DNA of 8,362 nucleotides from Bacteroidota bacterium (GTDB taxonomy: Bacteria; Bacteroidota; Bacteroidia; Chitinophagales; Chitinophagaceae), in the NCBI GenBank assembly GCA_023416995.1, contig JAEZGI010000078.1:1-8362 (forward strand), given 5' to 3'. The first letter of the stretch is position 1; each line of letters begins with the position of its first letter. Under the pieces are notes generated by a model that saw only the letters and a list, made by a program, of their open reading frames with translations, searched no databases and was not told the origin of the DNA. Shown one piece after another: positions 7,501 through 8,362 of the stretch. A program made the position numbers and the translations under genes.

Positions 7501-7516
7501 GAACGACTATCATTTT

Positions 7517-7654
7517 ATGAAGAGAGGTATTAATCTGATAATAGTAACACTTGTCATAAGCATCCTGGGTATTAGCTGTAGCGCGAGCAAAGCTGCTGGT
7601 GGAAGCTCAAAGAAATGTGGTTGTGGTTTAAATAAAGGCTTTGTTGGTTATTGA
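7517..7654 (+). CDS. Small putative lipoprotein with CGCG tail
   Basis: This 45-codon frame begins MKRGINLIIVTLVISILGIS: two basic residues, then a hydrophobic stretch of about 14, then C21 as a candidate lipidated cysteine. The residues before it (LGISC) are a loose lipobox, as is common in Bacteroidota. The mature part would be only 25 residues, starting with Ser, Ala, Lys and Gly, and ending KKCGCGLNKGFVGY with two cysteines at 34 and 36. I recall small Bacteroidota lipoproteins with similar Cys-Gly tails, but no function is known to me. The next gene starts 15 bases after its stop on the same strand, so the two are probably co-transcribed. Reality as a gene is supported by the signal-like N-terminus and spacing, not by a known family. 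Confidence 0.68.
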   Translation: MKRGINLIIVTLVISILGISCSASKAAGGSSKKCGCGLNKGFVGY

Positions 7655-7669
7655 AAATCCTAATAAGAA

Positions 7670-7918
7670 ATGAAAACGCCAAATCGAGATTTGCTTGTCC
7701 TGGTTAAGGACGAATTCTTAAACAACGATGAAATGGAGTTCGAACTCGAACAGCTTAACCAACTGTTACTGAGTTTTGAAACCATGGATAAATTTTGTGT
7801 TGCCCACGAAATTTTTGACATGAACAGATTTAAAATCGTTCATGATTCAAAGGTTATCCAACGCATCATCAAACAAAAGGATTTAAAACCCTTTGAGTTT
7901 ATTTGTAATAAGAATTAG
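7670..7918 (+). CDS. Hypothetical protein, 82 residues
   Basis: I do not recognise this protein. It is 82 residues, with an acidic, leucine-rich N-terminal half (about 12-40, probably helical) and a more basic C-terminal half containing DMNRFKIVHDSKVIQRI (50-66). No signal peptide, membrane segment or metal motif is visible; its two cysteines (43, 79) are isolated. The ATG at 7670 lies 15 bases after the small lipoprotein gene with A-rich sequence just before it, a common arrangement for Bacteroidota start sites. The balanced composition and consistent codon usage favour a real gene, probably cytosolic. It could be a remnant or free-standing version of an N-terminal sensory region, but nothing in the sequence settles this. 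Confidence 0.6.
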   Translation: MKTPNRDLLVLVKDEFLNNDEMEFELEQLNQLLLSFETMDKFCVAHEIFDMNRFKIVHDSKVIQRIIKQKDLKPFEFICNKN

Positions 7919-7992
7919 TCCAAACCAAATCCTCACGTTGTAATTAGCTGTTAGTCGTTACACGGAGCTGCCATTTACACTTTGCCTGTTAT

Positions 7993-8016
7993 GGTCAACA
8001 ATTTTTTCCGTTGACC
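7993..8016. other. Stem-loop in convergent intergenic region
   Basis: GGTCAAC (7993-7999) and GTTGACC (8010-8016) form a perfect seven-base-pair stem with a ten-base loop. It lies between the convergent ends of the hypothetical gene at 7918 and the aminotransferase at 8111, where transcript ends are expected. Neither strand has a T-tract after the stem, so it is not a typical intrinsic terminator. Confidence 0.3.
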
Positions 8017-8110
8017 GGGCCATGTTTACATTGCATGCTACTCTGCACGATATTCCAGCCACTGTTTGCATTGTAATAGTTCTGCAACCGGTAATCTATC
8101 TCCATCTTAT

Positions 8111-8362
8111 TTATTGTTCCTTCATTGCATAACTTAAACGCATAAGTGAAGCCTTCAACTGTGCAATCATCTGTGGGATTTCCTCTTTTTTGCAGGTGCC
8201 AACACTAAGCCGGTACCAGGGTGAATCATGGGGTGCACCAAACGCATAAAAAGGAACTACTGCAATCCTGGCATCATCTAATATAAAAGCAGTAACGTCA
8301 CCCTGCGTGTTCAACTTTTTGCCGGTCCCTGTAGTGCGGCCAACCAGATCGAGTTTGATGGT
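8111..8362 (-). CDS. PLP-dependent aminotransferase (fold type I), C-terminal fragment, 5' end outside window
   Basis: The frame is open from the right edge of the window to a TAA at 8111-8113, giving the last 83 residues of a protein whose start lies beyond the window; a TTG at 8314 is internal and not a start. The sequence has the C-terminal small-domain pattern of aspartate-aminotransferase-like enzymes: a strand reading RIAVVPFYAFG, followed by WYRLSVG, where the arginine corresponds to the one that binds the substrate alpha-carboxylate, and a final helix EEIPQMIAQLKASL. The PLP lysine and most of the catalytic domain are outside the window, so substrate specificity cannot be judged. Confidence 0.8.
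   Translation of the reverse strand, partial: TIKLDLVGRTTGTGKKLNTQGDVTAFILDDARIAVVPFYAFGAPHDSPWYRLSVGTCKKEEIPQMIAQLKASLMRLSYAMKEQ

Overview
The window reads as chromosomal DNA of a Bacteroidota bacterium, most likely from the Chitinophagaceae or a close relative. The reasons are a TTG-N17-TAnnTTTG type promoter, genes without clear Shine-Dalgarno sequences, a NarL-type two-component pair with PAS/GAF sensing modules, and a long PurF-like protein of a kind I recall from this phylum. I see no tRNA, rRNA, CRISPR array, insertion sequence or phage gene, and the coding regions look intact.

Left part (1-5651): the 3' portion of a multi-PAS/GAF sensor histidine kinase is followed 13 bases later by its LuxR/NarL-type response regulator. 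After a 98-base gap holding a good Bacteroidota promoter and an overlapping 14-base palindrome comes a 615-residue PurF-like (amidophosphoribosyltransferase-family) protein. It is followed by a second response regulator about 61% identical to the first, with no kinase of its own here. The two regulators bracket the PurF-like gene, which suggests a duplicated signalling output or two regulators sharing one kinase.

Middle (5652-7462): a strong intrinsic-terminator-like hairpin lies six bases before the start of a SixA-like histidine phosphatase. That gene converges on, and overlaps by 16 bases with, a MurG-like (GT28 C-terminal type) glycosyltransferase on the minus strand, which has no ATG start available.

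Right part (7463-8362): an AT-rich divergent intergenic region with three TAAATTA/TAATTTA half-sites precedes a 45-codon candidate lipoprotein with a CGCG tail and an 82-residue protein I do not recognise. After a 192-base convergent gap with a stem-loop, the C-terminus of a fold-type I PLP-dependent aminotransferase enters from the right edge on the minus strand.

No clearly new multi-gene system can be proven from the sequence. The items most worth following are the divergent PurF-like enzyme between twin response regulators, the hairpin before the phosphatase gene, and the small lipoprotein with its neighbour.
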